Assembly (NCBI RefSeq): GCF_022414575.1
Contig: NZ_JADWYQ010000002.1
Coordinates: forward strand, 124,001-188,000
DNA from: Streptomyces sp. MUM 178J
GTDB taxonomy: Bacteria > Actinomycetota > Actinomycetes > Streptomycetales > Streptomycetaceae
Length of the DNA: 64,000 bases
Direction: 5' to 3'
Under the pieces are notes generated by a model. It saw nothing but the letters and a program-made list of their open reading frames with translations. It did not search any database and was not told the origin of the DNA. A program made the position numbers and the translations under genes. Shown in pieces: positions 48,717 through 56,538 of this stretch (position 1 is the first letter of the stretch; each line of letters starts with the position of its first letter).

Positions 48717-50855
48717 CTAAGCCTGCTCGCGCTCTGCGGCGCGGCGCAGACAGGACTCCCGGCGGCTGCGCGCCTCGGGGTCCTCGGCGGCCTCCAGCAC
48801 GGCGTCAAAGTCGGCCACGGCCCGCGGGTAGCCGCCCGCGGCCTGGTGGACCACACCGCGGTTGAACCGGAACTCGGGCCGGTCGCCGAGTTCCACAGCG
48901 CGGTCGAAGTCGGACAGAGCCGCCGTCAGATCGCCGTCCAGATAGGCCAGTTCGCCCCTGACCGCCCAGGCTTCGGCCAGCTGCGGATCGCTGCCCAGCG
49001 CCGCAGCCAGCGCCTCGCGGGCCTCGGCGAGGCGGCCCTGCTCCCCCAGCAGGCGTCCTTGCAGACAGAGCAGACGGGCGTGGCCGGGGACCTGCCGCAA
49101 CCCCGCCGCGACGCTCTCGAGTGCGACGTCGGGCTCCTTGAGGTCGGCCAGCAGTCCCGCACGCGCCAGCAGCGCCTCCGGATGGCCGGGCTCCAGCTCC
49201 AGCGTGCGGTCGAAGTCGGCCAGCGCCCCTTCGGCATCGCCGAGTTCCAGCCGGGCGTCGCCCCGGTTGTAGTACGCCTCGGGGAAGGGGGGTTCCAGGG
49301 TCAGCGCCCGTTCGTAGTCGGCGACGGCCTCCTCCAGCCGGCCGAGTCTGCGCAGGATGCCGCCCCGGTTGAAGTAGTGGTCGGCGAAGTCGCTGTCCAC
49401 GTCGATGATCTGGGCGTAGTCGGCGAGCGCGTCCTCGGAACGGCCGCTCATGCCGTTCACCTGTGCCCGGTTGTAGCGCAGGCCCACCCGGTGCCAGGTC
49501 CGCTCGCCGATGCCCAGTTCCCGGTCCAGCCGGGCCATTCCCTCGTCGAGCAGCCGCAGCGCCTCGTCGTGCCGGCCGGCCCTGACCTCCACCAGGGCGA
49601 GCCCGTTGCGGTTGAACACCGAGTAGAAGGCGCGCTCCTTGGGGTCGGGCAGCAGATCCGATATCGCGATCGCCTGGTTCACCCAGGCCCTGGCGCGGCG
49701 CTCGTCGCGCCGCTCGGGCGGGAAGTGGCGGGCGTAGAGCATGCCCGTCTCATAGGCCAGGCTCATATGGTGCAGGGGCACGACGGTGGCGGCGCGCGCC
49801 TGTTCCTGCACCGCCTCCGACTCCTCCGGGCGTCCTGCCGCGGCGAGGCACACGCAGGTGTCGCGGGTGAAGGTCCACCACAGCTCCGGGCGTTCGGCGG
49901 GATCCACCCGGTGTCGGCCGTCCTCGCCGAGCTCGGCGGCGGCATGGTAGAAGCCCAGATACTTGCAGCGGCTCAGGGCCCAGCGCAGGGCCTCCAGCCC
50001 GGCGCCGTCGCGGTCGCCGCCGCGCAGCAGATGGTAGGGCAGCGCGCCCAGCTTCAGCGACGGTTCCTCGTCCGCCCGCGCGAGCAGGGTCTCGGCCCTG
50101 CGGTCGTGGAGGGCCGTGCGCTCGGCGGCGGAGATCCGTTCGTACGCGGCGAGGAGCGCAGGGTCGTCATCGGTGCAGTCGCCCTCCACATGGCGGGCTG
50201 CGGCCTCCCGGTCGCCGTCCCGCTCCGGCGCCGAGGCCGCGGCGGCTGCGGGTGCGGGTGCGGCTGTCGGGCGGATGACCCGGGTGGTGTGCGCGGCGAG
50301 CGCCTCGGGCAGCGAGACCGAGAGCATTCCCGGCGGGTCGGCCGGGGTCCGGGTGTCCGTGCACACCACGAGGGTGAGCAGTTCGGCGGGGATGCGCCGA
50401 AGCGCGGCCGCCAGGAACTCCTGGTCGGTGACGTCGGCGTGGTGGACGTTCTCGACGACCAGGGTGCGCGGGGCCCCGTCGGCGTCGGGCAGCGCGGCGA
50501 GCAGGAAGTCCACCAGGCCGTGCGCGATCCGCAGCGAGTGCAGCCGGGCCGGGTACCTGCTGGCCTGGCCCGGCGCTTTGGCGTTCTGCTCCAGGACCCG
50601 CACGATCGGCGGCACCAGGGGAAGCAGCTCGGGTGTGCTCTCCTGGAGTTCGATGTAGTGCCGGTCGGCCAGTTCGGGGCGGCGGCGCAGCGCTTCGGGG
50701 GCCGTCAGGCGCAGCAGCGCCCCGGCCGCGGAGTACGGACCGCGCAGCCGCCGGTGGGCGTCCACGGCCGCCGACGGGGAGGGCAGTTCGACGCCGGCGC
50801 GGAGCCGGTCGCGCTCGCGGCGCTGGGGAGCCGATATCCAGTAGTGGCCGGTCAT
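48717..50855 (-). CDS. STAND-remnant plus TPR protein
   Basis: 712 aa. N-terminal 230 residues look like a reduced STAND/AfsR-type ATPase: TLVVENVHHADVTDQEFLAAALRR matches Walker B and following helix, but I see no Walker A. Residues about 410-700 are at least eight TPRs (ADHYFNRGGILRRLGRLEEA, then PEAYYNRGDARLELGDAEGA). A low-complexity Ala/Pro linker (TAAPAPAAAAASAPERDGD) separates the parts. TPRs hold peptides or proteins. ATG at 50855 chosen over 50870 because of AAGGCAGG spacing. 39 nt after the M50 gene, 12 nt before the flavin reductase-like gene. Might present the precursor peptide to other enzymes; not established. Confidence 0.85.
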   Translation of the reverse strand: MTGHYWISAPQRRERDRLRAGVELPSPSAAVDAHRRLRGPYSAAGALLRLTAPEALRRRPELADRHYIELQESTPELLPLVPPIVRVLEQNAKAPGQASRYPARLHSLRIAHGLVDFLLAALPDADGAPRTLVVENVHHADVTDQEFLAAALRRIPAELLTLVVCTDTRTPADPPGMLSVSLPEALAAHTTRVIRPTAAPAPAAAAASAPERDGDREAAARHVEGDCTDDDPALLAAYERISAAERTALHDRRAETLLARADEEPSLKLGALPYHLLRGGDRDGAGLEALRWALSRCKYLGFYHAAAELGEDGRHRVDPAERPELWWTFTRDTCVCLAAAGRPEESEAVQEQARAATVVPLHHMSLAYETGMLYARHFPPERRDERRARAWVNQAIAISDLLPDPKERAFYSVFNRNGLALVEVRAGRHDEALRLLDEGMARLDRELGIGERTWHRVGLRYNRAQVNGMSGRSEDALADYAQIIDVDSDFADHYFNRGGILRRLGRLEEAVADYERALTLEPPFPEAYYNRGDARLELGDAEGALADFDRTLELEPGHPEALLARAGLLADLKEPDVALESVAAGLRQVPGHARLLCLQGRLLGEQGRLAEAREALAAALGSDPQLAEAWAVRGELAYLDGDLTAALSDFDRAVELGDRPEFRFNRGVVHQAAGGYPRAVADFDAVLEAAEDPEARSRRESCLRRAAEREQA

Positions 50856-50894
50856 GAACCTGCCTTTCACAGCGGGGCCGTTCGGGGGCGTCCG

Positions 50895-52118
50895 TCAGGC
50901 GATGACGTGGTGGGGCCGGGACCGCCGTTCGCGGATGCGTTCTCTGACGGCGATCCAGATGGTGAGGGCGAGCTGCGCGAACGTCAGAAAGAGGAAGACC
51001 GAGGAGTCCAGGAGCCCGACCCAGCTCGCCTGCTGCCCGGCGCCGAAGCGGTCGACCGCGCCCGACACCATCTGGACCAGGACCGGGGCGAGGGCAAGTA
51101 CGAAGGTGCCGAGGCTTACCGTGTAGCCGACCACGATCAGCCAGGAGTACCAGCGGGCCGCCCGGCGGTCGACGGGGTGGAACAGGGACTCGTCGGCCAG
51201 TCGGCCGGTCCGCCCGAGCAGCCGCAGAACGCGGTTGCGCAGCAGGCGAATGGACGTGGTGTGCAGATCCACACAGCCGAGCATGGTGGTGATCAGCACA
51301 TAGACGTCGGTGCGCAGATACAGGAAGAACTGCCACAGCAGCCGCAGCACCGCCGCGAAGGCCAGCGCAAGGCACACCCGGCTGGTGAGGGTGTCCGCTC
51401 CGCCGGGGCCGCGCGCCGCGTCGGCCACCGTGATGAGCAGCGCGATCAGGACGCAGTCGGCCAGCATCCCGGCCATGATCGGCAGATAGCGCCTTCTCCG
51501 TTCGACGGCGACCAGGCCGTCCAGCGCCGTCTCCACCACCAGGAAGTAGAACCGGTACGACATCCGGGTCCTGGACCGCACGCCGAGACGGCGTGCGGCC
51601 AGCGCGTGGAAGGCCTCGTGGATGGCGATGAGCGGTACGGCGGCGATCAGGAGCACCACGCTGATCACCGCGTAGTAGTCGCTGAAGAGCAGATCCTGGG
51701 CGGTCGGGACCAGGTCCGGGGAGCGGATCATACGCAGCGCCGCCCAGGCCACGATCGCCGCGTAGCAGACCCAGGCGAGGGGCGAGAACAGCGCCCGGCC
51801 GAGGCGCTGCCAGCGCAACTGCTCCGGGGCGCCCGCTTCCTCGCCGTCCTCCCGGACGAACCCCAGTTCGCGCAGGGCGTCGACGACGTCCTGGACATCG
51901 GCCCGCTCGCCGTACTCGGCGGCGTACCAGTCGGAGGCCTGCGCCGGCGTGTCCCCTTCCGCCAGCCGGCGCACCAACCGGGCCCCGTCCGGCGGGAAGA
52001 TCGCGTAGGAGTCGGTGTCGGGACGCCCGATGGTGACTTCCCCGCCGTCTTCCAGATACACCAGCGGGTGGAGCGTCAGCGGGGTGTCAGCATCGGCGCG
52101 GATGCCGTGCTCCGCCAT
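50895..52118 (-). CDS. M50-type membrane metalloprotease with PqqD/RRE-like N-terminus
   Basis: 407 aa. The first 92 residues (HPLVYLEDGGEVTIGRPDTD, then FPPDGARLVRRLAEGDTPAQ and VVDALRELGFV) have the beta3-alpha3 winged pattern of PqqD/RRE domains, which bind RiPP leader peptides. Then about six TM helices with the zinc motif HEAFHALAARRLG (HExxH, about residue 166). The likely third zinc ligand may be Asp in MAGMLADCVL (about residue 215), as in M50 proteases. Expected role: bind and cut or export a peptide, site-2-protease style. Leader partner: the 26-aa peptide 165 nt upstream. GAGGGAG precedes the ATG at 52118. Confidence 0.83.
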   Translation of the reverse strand: MAEHGIRADADTPLTLHPLVYLEDGGEVTIGRPDTDSYAIFPPDGARLVRRLAEGDTPAQASDWYAAEYGERADVQDVVDALRELGFVREDGEEAGAPEQLRWQRLGRALFSPLAWVCYAAIVAWAALRMIRSPDLVPTAQDLLFSDYYAVISVVLLIAAVPLIAIHEAFHALAARRLGVRSRTRMSYRFYFLVVETALDGLVAVERRRRYLPIMAGMLADCVLIALLITVADAARGPGGADTLTSRVCLALAFAAVLRLLWQFFLYLRTDVYVLITTMLGCVDLHTTSIRLLRNRVLRLLGRTGRLADESLFHPVDRRAARWYSWLIVVGYTVSLGTFVLALAPVLVQMVSGAVDRFGAGQQASWVGLLDSSVFLFLTFAQLALTIWIAVRERIRERRSRPHHVIA

Positions 52119-52272
52119 GTGTTCTCCCTCGGCTCGCGGTCCGGTCCCGGCGCCGGGCGACCGTCCGCCCCCGGTGGCGCCGTCGTACCGCGGGGGTCCG
52201 AACCGCATGGGCTCTCCCGCGGACACGACGGCGCCCGGGGCCCTGGCAGCACGCCAGCGGCCCGGAACTCAG

Positions 52273-52287
52273 CTGATCCGGGATCAG
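52273..52287 (-). terminator. Small hairpin overlapping the peptide stop codon (attenuator candidate)
   Basis: CTGATC-CCG-GATCAG in the message, a 6-bp stem whose left arm includes the stop codon of the 26-aa peptide. A weak hairpin here would raise peptide mRNA above that of the protease gene, as in many RiPP operons. Inference. Confidence 0.5.
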
Positions 52288-52364
52288 TTGGGGTTCGTGT
52301 ACAGGCTGCAGGCCGAGGACGTCAGACGGACCGGGCCGGCCTTGCGGATCTGGATCTTCTTCAT
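52284..52364 (-). CDS. 26-aa peptide, candidate RiPP precursor
   Basis: Very short gene in the same direction as the RRE-M50 protease. Starts MKKIQIRKAG and ends SACSLYTNPN. The N-terminal part is basic and leader-like; the C-terminal part carries Thr, two Ser, one Cys, one Tyr and two Asn with no charge, suitable as a modified core. AAGGAGG lies 9 nt before the ATG, a strong ribosome site for such a tiny gene, and it has its own AT-rich upstream region and a small hairpin at the stop. No known RiPP family recognised. Core length about 11-14 residues if cut after the LT or RLT of the leader. Confidence 0.65.
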   Translation of the reverse strand: MKKIQIRKAGPVRLTSSACSLYTNPN

Positions 52365-52424
52365 CAGAACACCTCCTTCGCAGGAGCGGGGGCTGCGGAC
52401 GTCCTCATCCTGGCGAGGGCCGCC

Positions 52425-52465
52425 AGATTTTCTCCATAAGCCCGCCAAATCCCCTTCACGGCATG
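52425..52465 (-). promoter_or_regulatory. AT-rich region upstream of the peptide gene
   Basis: CAGATTTTCTCCATAAG and CGCCAAATCC (plus strand) form the most AT-rich stretch between the PIMT gene and the peptide. A promoter here would start the peptide operon. No exact -10/-35 pair assigned. Confidence 0.35.
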
Positions 52466-52576
52466 GGCACATGTCGCGGGGCCGCATCGGCGACGCTCCG
52501 CGCGCGGGATCCCCGAGGGCCTTCCTCGCCCGCCGCCTGGCCACCCGGCGGCAAGTCGTCCGGGCCATCGGCCGGC

Positions 52577-53266
52577 TCACCGCCGAGGGGGCATGGCGAC
52601 GCCCGTTGATCCGTCGCCCTGACCGGAGGAGGGGTAGCCGTACCGGCCCCGCAGAGGCACGAAGCGGGCCGCCGTGAGGACGCGCACCCGCGCCAGCCCG
52701 GACTCCGTGCGGCGGAAGCACACGACCTCCTCCCGCCCGCCCGGCCCGATGGGCTGCACCAGGCGGCCGCCGATCCTCATCTGCGCGGCGAGCGGGGGCG
52801 GCACCTCGGGGAACGCGGCCGAGACGATGACCGCGTCATACGGCGCACGGTCCGGCGCGCCCCCGCTGCCGTCCCCGACGCGCAGATCGACATTGCGGAC
52901 GCCCTGCAGGGCGAGGTTGCGCCGGGCCTGTGCCGCGACGTCCGACAGCAGCTCCACACTGACCGCGTCGGCGGCGAGACGGGCGAGCAGCGCCGTCTGG
53001 AATCCGAGACCGCCGCCGATCTCGAGGACGTGTTCACCGCCGCGCAGGCCGAGGGCTTCGATCATCATGGCGGACAGCGAGGGCTGCGTGGTCACTTGCC
53101 CGTGCCCGATCGGGACGGGCACGTCCTCATAGGCGAGGGCGGCGTGCTCGGCGGGGACGAACCCGCTCCGCGGCGTGTCGCGCACGGCCCGGAGCAGCCG
53201 CTCGTCGCGGATGCCGACCGCTCGAAGGGTCCGCACGAGGTCCTCGGGAGAGCGCGCCCCGGTCAC
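52577..53266 (-). CDS. pcm: Protein-L-isoaspartate O-methyltransferase-like (PIMT)
   Basis: 229 aa. SAM-binding EIGGGLGFQTALLARLA, PIMT-type N-terminal with VPAEHAALAYEDVPVPIGHGQVTTQPS, and post-motif PFVPLRGRYGY-like end. Normal role is repair of isoaspartyl residues. In several RiPP classes (FxLD lanthipeptides, lasso, graspetides) a PIMT-like enzyme modifies Asp in the precursor, but the 26-aa peptide here has Asn and no Asp. Located 212 nt upstream, same strand. May simply be a resident repair gene. The GTG at 53266 follows TAGCCT at 7 nt. Confidence 0.87.
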   Translation of the reverse strand: MTGARSPEDLVRTLRAVGIRDERLLRAVRDTPRSGFVPAEHAALAYEDVPVPIGHGQVTTQPSLSAMMIEALGLRGGEHVLEIGGGLGFQTALLARLAADAVSVELLSDVAAQARRNLALQGVRNVDLRVGDGSGGAPDRAPYDAVIVSAAFPEVPPPLAAQMRIGGRLVQPIGPGGREEVVCFRRTESGLARVRVLTAARFVPLRGRYGYPSSGQGDGSTGVAMPPRR

Positions 53267-53273
53267 CGTTCCC

Positions 53274-53279
53274 AGGCTA
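53274..53279 (-). promoter_or_regulatory. -10 element near the PIMT start
   Basis: TAGCCT (minus strand), 7 nt before the GTG at 53266. A weak GGGA also lies there, so the gene may not be strictly leaderless. Confidence 0.45.
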
Positions 53280-53321
53280 GTGCCGCGACCGGCAGTGTCT
53301 GCCCGTCAAGGAGCGTCGTCC

Positions 53322-53337
53322 GGCGCCTTCGGGCGCC
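53322..53337. terminator. TTCG tetraloop hairpin
   Basis: GGCGCC-TTCG-GGCGCC, 6-bp stem, stable UUCG tetraloop in RNA form. Confidence 0.45.
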
Positions 53338-53581
53338 CCCGCGCCCGAAGGGCTGCCGGGGGAGACCGCAAGACGGCCGGAAGTCCTCGCAGCGGAGCTG
53401 CTCAGGGCTTTCGGCCGACACAGCGTGGGGGCTCCTCCGGGCCCGCAGGGCCCAGGGGCTGGGGGTCCCGCCCACGCCGGAGGCTGTGAGGGAGCGTGCA
53501 GGGCGGCGCGAGTGGGCAAAGCCCACCGGGAGGGGCACAGTGCCCCGCCGGACGCGCCCGGTCACCGGGCGGCGGGGCCGG

Positions 53582-53619
53582 CCGGTCGCCCCGGCCCTGG
53601 CCGGTCGCGCCGGCCCTGG
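53582..53619. repeat. 19-bp tandem repeat, two copies
   Basis: CCGGTCGCCCCGGCCCTGG and CCGGTCGCGCCGGCCCTGG, one mismatch, in the intergenic region downstream of the NUDIX gene. Confidence 0.8.
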
Positions 53620-53672
53620 CCGGGTTCCCGGGCCCGCCGCCCGATCCGGCAGTACGGCCCGGCTCCCGTACG

Positions 53673-54152
53673 TCAGCGCTCGGCGGGCTGGAACCAGGCG
53701 GGGCCGTCCGCCAGCGCCTGTTTGATCCGGAACACGGCGAACTCCTGCAGCTCCGGCAGCGCGTCCACCGGGAACCACCCGACGTCCAGGGACTCCTCGT
53801 CGTTGACCCGCGCCTCGCCGCCGGTCGCCCGGCACCGGAAGGTGATGTCCATGAACTGGCACCGGTCGCCGTTGGGGTACGTGATCGGCTTCTGGAACGC
53901 CTGGACGAGCACGACCCGTTCGGCGACGGAGCGCACCGCGGTCTCCTCGTACACCTCGCGGACCGCCGTCGCGGCGGGCTCCTCGCCCGGCTCCGGGATT
54001 CCACCGATGATCGACCAGTTGCCGGTGTCGGCGCGTCTGCCCAGCAGCACCCGGCCCGCGTCGTCGAGGACGACGGCGCTGACGCCGGGGAGGAACAGCA
54101 GCTGATGCCCGGCGCTGGCCCGGATCGCACGGATGAAGTCAGGGGTCGGCAT
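53673..54152 (-). CDS. NUDIX hydrolase
   Basis: 159 aa. Nudix box GIPEPGEEPAATAVREVYEE (G-x5-E-x7-RE-x2-EE), preceded by LLGRRADTGNWSIIGG. Hydrolyses nucleoside diphosphate derivatives such as oxidised nucleotides or ADP-sugars; substrate not known. The ATG at 54152 has no ribosome site; TAGTCT lies 6 nt upstream, indicating a leaderless mRNA. It lies 9 nt after lnt, but its own promoter would overlap the end of that gene. Confidence 0.93.
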   Translation of the reverse strand: MPTPDFIRAIRASAGHQLLFLPGVSAVVLDDAGRVLLGRRADTGNWSIIGGIPEPGEEPAATAVREVYEETAVRSVAERVVLVQAFQKPITYPNGDRCQFMDITFRCRATGGEARVNDEESLDVGWFPVDALPELQEFAVFRIKQALADGPAWFQPAER

Positions 54153-54158
54153 GGCCCG

Positions 54159-54164
54159 AGACTA
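54159..54164 (-). promoter_or_regulatory. -10 element of a leaderless NUDIX mRNA
   Basis: TAGTCT, 6 nt before the ATG at 54152, overlapping the lnt stop codon. Confidence 0.55.
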
Positions 54165-55775
54165 GCCTTCGGCGTGCTCGCGCCGACGGGCCTTCACCGC
54201 ACCGCCGGCGGCCCAGCCGATTCCCCCGGCGGCCACCAGGAGCAGGGCCGCCTCGGGCCAGACGCCGAGCCAGGTGGCGGGGGTGAGCGAGGAGCGCAGC
54301 GGCACCTCGGCGACCAGGGCGTCCGGGGTGAACATCTCGGTCTGCTGCACGACCTCGCCGTCCGGCATGATCACCGCGCTGACGCCGCTGGTCACCGGGA
54401 CGACGACCGACCTGCCGTGTTCGACGGCCCGCACCCGCGACATCGCGAGCTGCTGGTAGGTCATCTCGCTGCGCCCGAACGTGGCGTTGTTGCTGGGTAC
54501 GGAGATGAGCTGGGCGCCGTGGTCGACGGTGTCCCGGGCGGCGTCGTCGAAGGCCGCCTCGTAGCAGGTGACCAGCCCGACCTTGGCGCCCGCCAGGTCG
54601 AAGACGCCGACCTTCTGGCCGGGGCCGAAGTCGCGGCGCACCCGGTCGACGTCCTCATTGAAGATCCGCACGAAGGAGCGCAGCGGGATGTACTCGCCGA
54701 AGGGCTGGACATGGCGCTTGTCATAGGTGTCGACGGGGCCGCGCTCGGGGTCCCACTCGATGAGGGTGTTGCGGAGCCTGCCGGTCTCGGGGCTGACCAC
54801 CGCGCCCACGACGGTCGGCGCGCCGATCGCCTTCACCGCCTCGTCGATGACGGCGCGGGCGTCGGGATTGCGGTACGGGTCGAGGTCGGAGGAGTTCTCC
54901 GGCCACAGCACGAAGTCGGGCTGCGGGACCTTGCCCGCCGCCACGTCCTCGGCCAGCTGCTCGGTGCGCTGGGCGTGGTTGTCGAGGACCGCGCGGCGCT
55001 GCGCATTGAAGTCCAGGCCCAGCCGCGGAACGTTGCCCTGGATCGCGGCGACGGTCGCCGTGCCGTCCTCCGCGGAGTCGTCGACCAGGGGGAGGGCGGC
55101 GAAGGCGGCGGCGAACGGGGCGAGGAGCGACGCCAGCGCGGCGGCGGCCGCCCCGCGGGGCAGCAGGCCGGTGCGGCGGAAGGCGAGCCCCCTGCGCACG
55201 GTCTCGTACAGCCCGAAGCCGCAGAGCACGACGGCGAAGCTGAGCAGTGGCGTCCCGCCGAGGGCCGCGAGCGGCAGGAACACGCCGTCCGCCTGCCCGA
55301 ATGCGATCTTCCCCCAGGGGAAGCCGCCGAACGGCACACGCGCGCGGAGGGCCTCCCCCGCGACCCAGGCGGCCGCGCCCCACAGCGGCCAGGCGGGCAG
55401 CCGGCTGACGGCGGCGACGCCCATGCAGGCGACGGCGATGAACAGCGCCTCCACCGCGGCGAGAGCCAGCCAGGGGAAGGGGCCGACCTCCTCGCCCGTC
55501 CAGATCAGCAGCGGCAGCAGAAAGCCGAGGCCTGCGAGGTAGCCGAGCCCCAGGCCTGCGCGCAGCCGCCGTCCGTGCAGCGCCCAGCCGAGCAGGGCGA
55601 ACGCGAGCGGCGCGAGCCACCACAGGAGGCGGGGCGGGAAGCTGGCGTACAGCAGGAACCCGGAAAGCGCGGCGGCGCCGGGCCTCGGGAGCCGCCGCCG
55701 CAGCAGCAGCGGCCGCGGGGCGTCCGCGGGGGCGGAGGGCCGGGGAGTCTCGACGGCGGTCATGGTGGAGCTCAC
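54162..55775 (-). CDS. lnt: Apolipoprotein N-acyltransferase
   Basis: 537 aa. Six or more N-terminal TM helices (about 30-230), then a carbon-nitrogen hydrolase domain with catalytic triad Glu (LWPENSSDL, about 290), Lys (YDKRHVQPFGEYIPL, about 353) and Cys (TCYEAAFDD, about 405). It adds the third acyl chain to lipoprotein N-terminal Cys, and actinobacterial lipoproteins such as those in this window would be substrates. GTG at 55775 is preferred over the ATG four codons later because TAGACT sits 7 nt before it and no ribosome site exists. Confidence 0.92.
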   Translation of the reverse strand: MSSTMTAVETPRPSAPADAPRPLLLRRRLPRPGAAALSGFLLYASFPPRLLWWLAPLAFALLGWALHGRRLRAGLGLGYLAGLGFLLPLLIWTGEEVGPFPWLALAAVEALFIAVACMGVAAVSRLPAWPLWGAAAWVAGEALRARVPFGGFPWGKIAFGQADGVFLPLAALGGTPLLSFAVVLCGFGLYETVRRGLAFRRTGLLPRGAAAAALASLLAPFAAAFAALPLVDDSAEDGTATVAAIQGNVPRLGLDFNAQRRAVLDNHAQRTEQLAEDVAAGKVPQPDFVLWPENSSDLDPYRNPDARAVIDEAVKAIGAPTVVGAVVSPETGRLRNTLIEWDPERGPVDTYDKRHVQPFGEYIPLRSFVRIFNEDVDRVRRDFGPGQKVGVFDLAGAKVGLVTCYEAAFDDAARDTVDHGAQLISVPSNNATFGRSEMTYQQLAMSRVRAVEHGRSVVVPVTSGVSAVIMPDGEVVQQTEMFTPDALVAEVPLRSSLTPATWLGVWPEAALLLVAAGGIGWAAGGAVKARRREHAEG

Positions 55776-55782
55776 GTGGCGG

Positions 55783-55788
55783 AGTCTA
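55783..55788 (-). promoter_or_regulatory. -10 element of a leaderless lnt mRNA
   Basis: TAGACT, 7 nt before the GTG at 55775. Confidence 0.55.
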
Positions 55789-55962
55789 CGGCGGTCGGCC
55801 GGGGGCTCGGAGGTCCCCCACCCTCCCCTCCCGAAACTGGGGCTTCCGCTCCCGTGAATCAAGCCCCGCCTGGGGGCGCCTGTGCGGGGGCACCCCCGGA
55901 CGGAGTCTGGGGAGGTAGCCGGGGGAGTCTGCGGCGCGGGGGGCTGAGGGCGGAGCCCCCGG

Positions 55963-56511
55963 TCAGGGCTCCGCGGCGAGGCCCAGGCGGGCCCGGATCA
56001 CGCGCACCGCGGTCGCCGCGTCGTCGACCGTCACCGTGAACGTTCTGCCGTCGCCGAGCGTGACCGCCATGCCCTCGCCTCTGCGGACGACCACGGCCGT
56101 GCCCTTCTCCGGCCGCCAGCGGTACCCCCAGCCGCCCCACTGGCGCGGGGTGACCTTGGGCACGAAATCCGCGCCGACCACGTGCGCCAGCAGGATGCGG
56201 CGGCGCGGCAGGCCCATGTGGCCGCACCGCACCTCCAGCGACTCATGGTCGACGGTGACGGCCACATGGACGAAGGCGAGCGTCCCGTACATGATCAGCA
56301 GGCCGGCGGCCACGCACCCGACCACGGACATCAGCAGCGGGGCGACGCCGGAGGTCCAGTTCGAGACCACGGCCAGCTCGACGCCGAGTGCCACACACGC
56401 CGCGCCCACCGCGGAGAGCAGCCACTGCACACGGTTGGTCGCGCGGCCGGTCCAGATCGCGGGAAGGGGCGGCTCGGCGGCGCGCCTCACACCATGGGGG
56501 TGGTCCCTCAT
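55963..56511 (-). CDS. Membrane protein with PH-like domain
   Basis: 182 aa. Two TM helices (about 30-50 and 55-80; LLSAVGAACVALGVELAVV and VGCVAAGLLIMYGTLAFV) followed by a bacterial PH-like domain (about 85-175: VDHESLEVRCGHMGLPRRRILLAH then GWGYRWRPEKGTAVVVRRGEGMAVTLGDG). Conserved in Streptomyces, function unknown. TAACCT lies 7 nt before the ATG, no ribosome site: leaderless. Confidence 0.83.
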   Translation of the reverse strand: MRDHPHGVRRAAEPPLPAIWTGRATNRVQWLLSAVGAACVALGVELAVVSNWTSGVAPLLMSVVGCVAAGLLIMYGTLAFVHVAVTVDHESLEVRCGHMGLPRRRILLAHVVGADFVPKVTPRQWGGWGYRWRPEKGTAVVVRRGEGMAVTLGDGRTFTVTVDDAATAVRVIRARLGLAAEP

Positions 56512-56518
56512 GGCAAGC

Positions 56519-56524
56519 AGGTTA
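56519..56524 (-). promoter_or_regulatory. -10 element of a leaderless PH-protein mRNA
   Basis: TAACCT, 7 nt before the ATG at 56511. Confidence 0.55.
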
Positions 56525-56538
56525 CTCAGGATCGCGGG

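Larger units (their letters stand above)
53280..53672. other. Intergenic region, about 390 bp, hairpins and tandem repeat
   Basis: No gene. Holds GGCGCC-TTCG-GGCGCC (53322-53337), a perfect tetraloop hairpin, and a 19-bp tandem repeat at 53582-53619. Likely ends the lnt-NUDIX transcripts. Confidence 0.55.

Noticed and set aside
48018..52439. A 1473-codon open frame on the plus strand
   Set aside because: It runs antisense to the flavin reductase, TPR and M50 genes, has no recognisable domain and consists of Arg/Gly/Gln-rich text caused by GC bias.
50895..53266. Daptide, FxLD lanthipeptide or epipeptide (YydF) assignment of the peptide locus
   Set aside because: No oxidative decarboxylase, aminotransferase, lanthionine synthetase or radical SAM gene is present, and the peptide lacks an FxLD motif or a Thr C-terminus.
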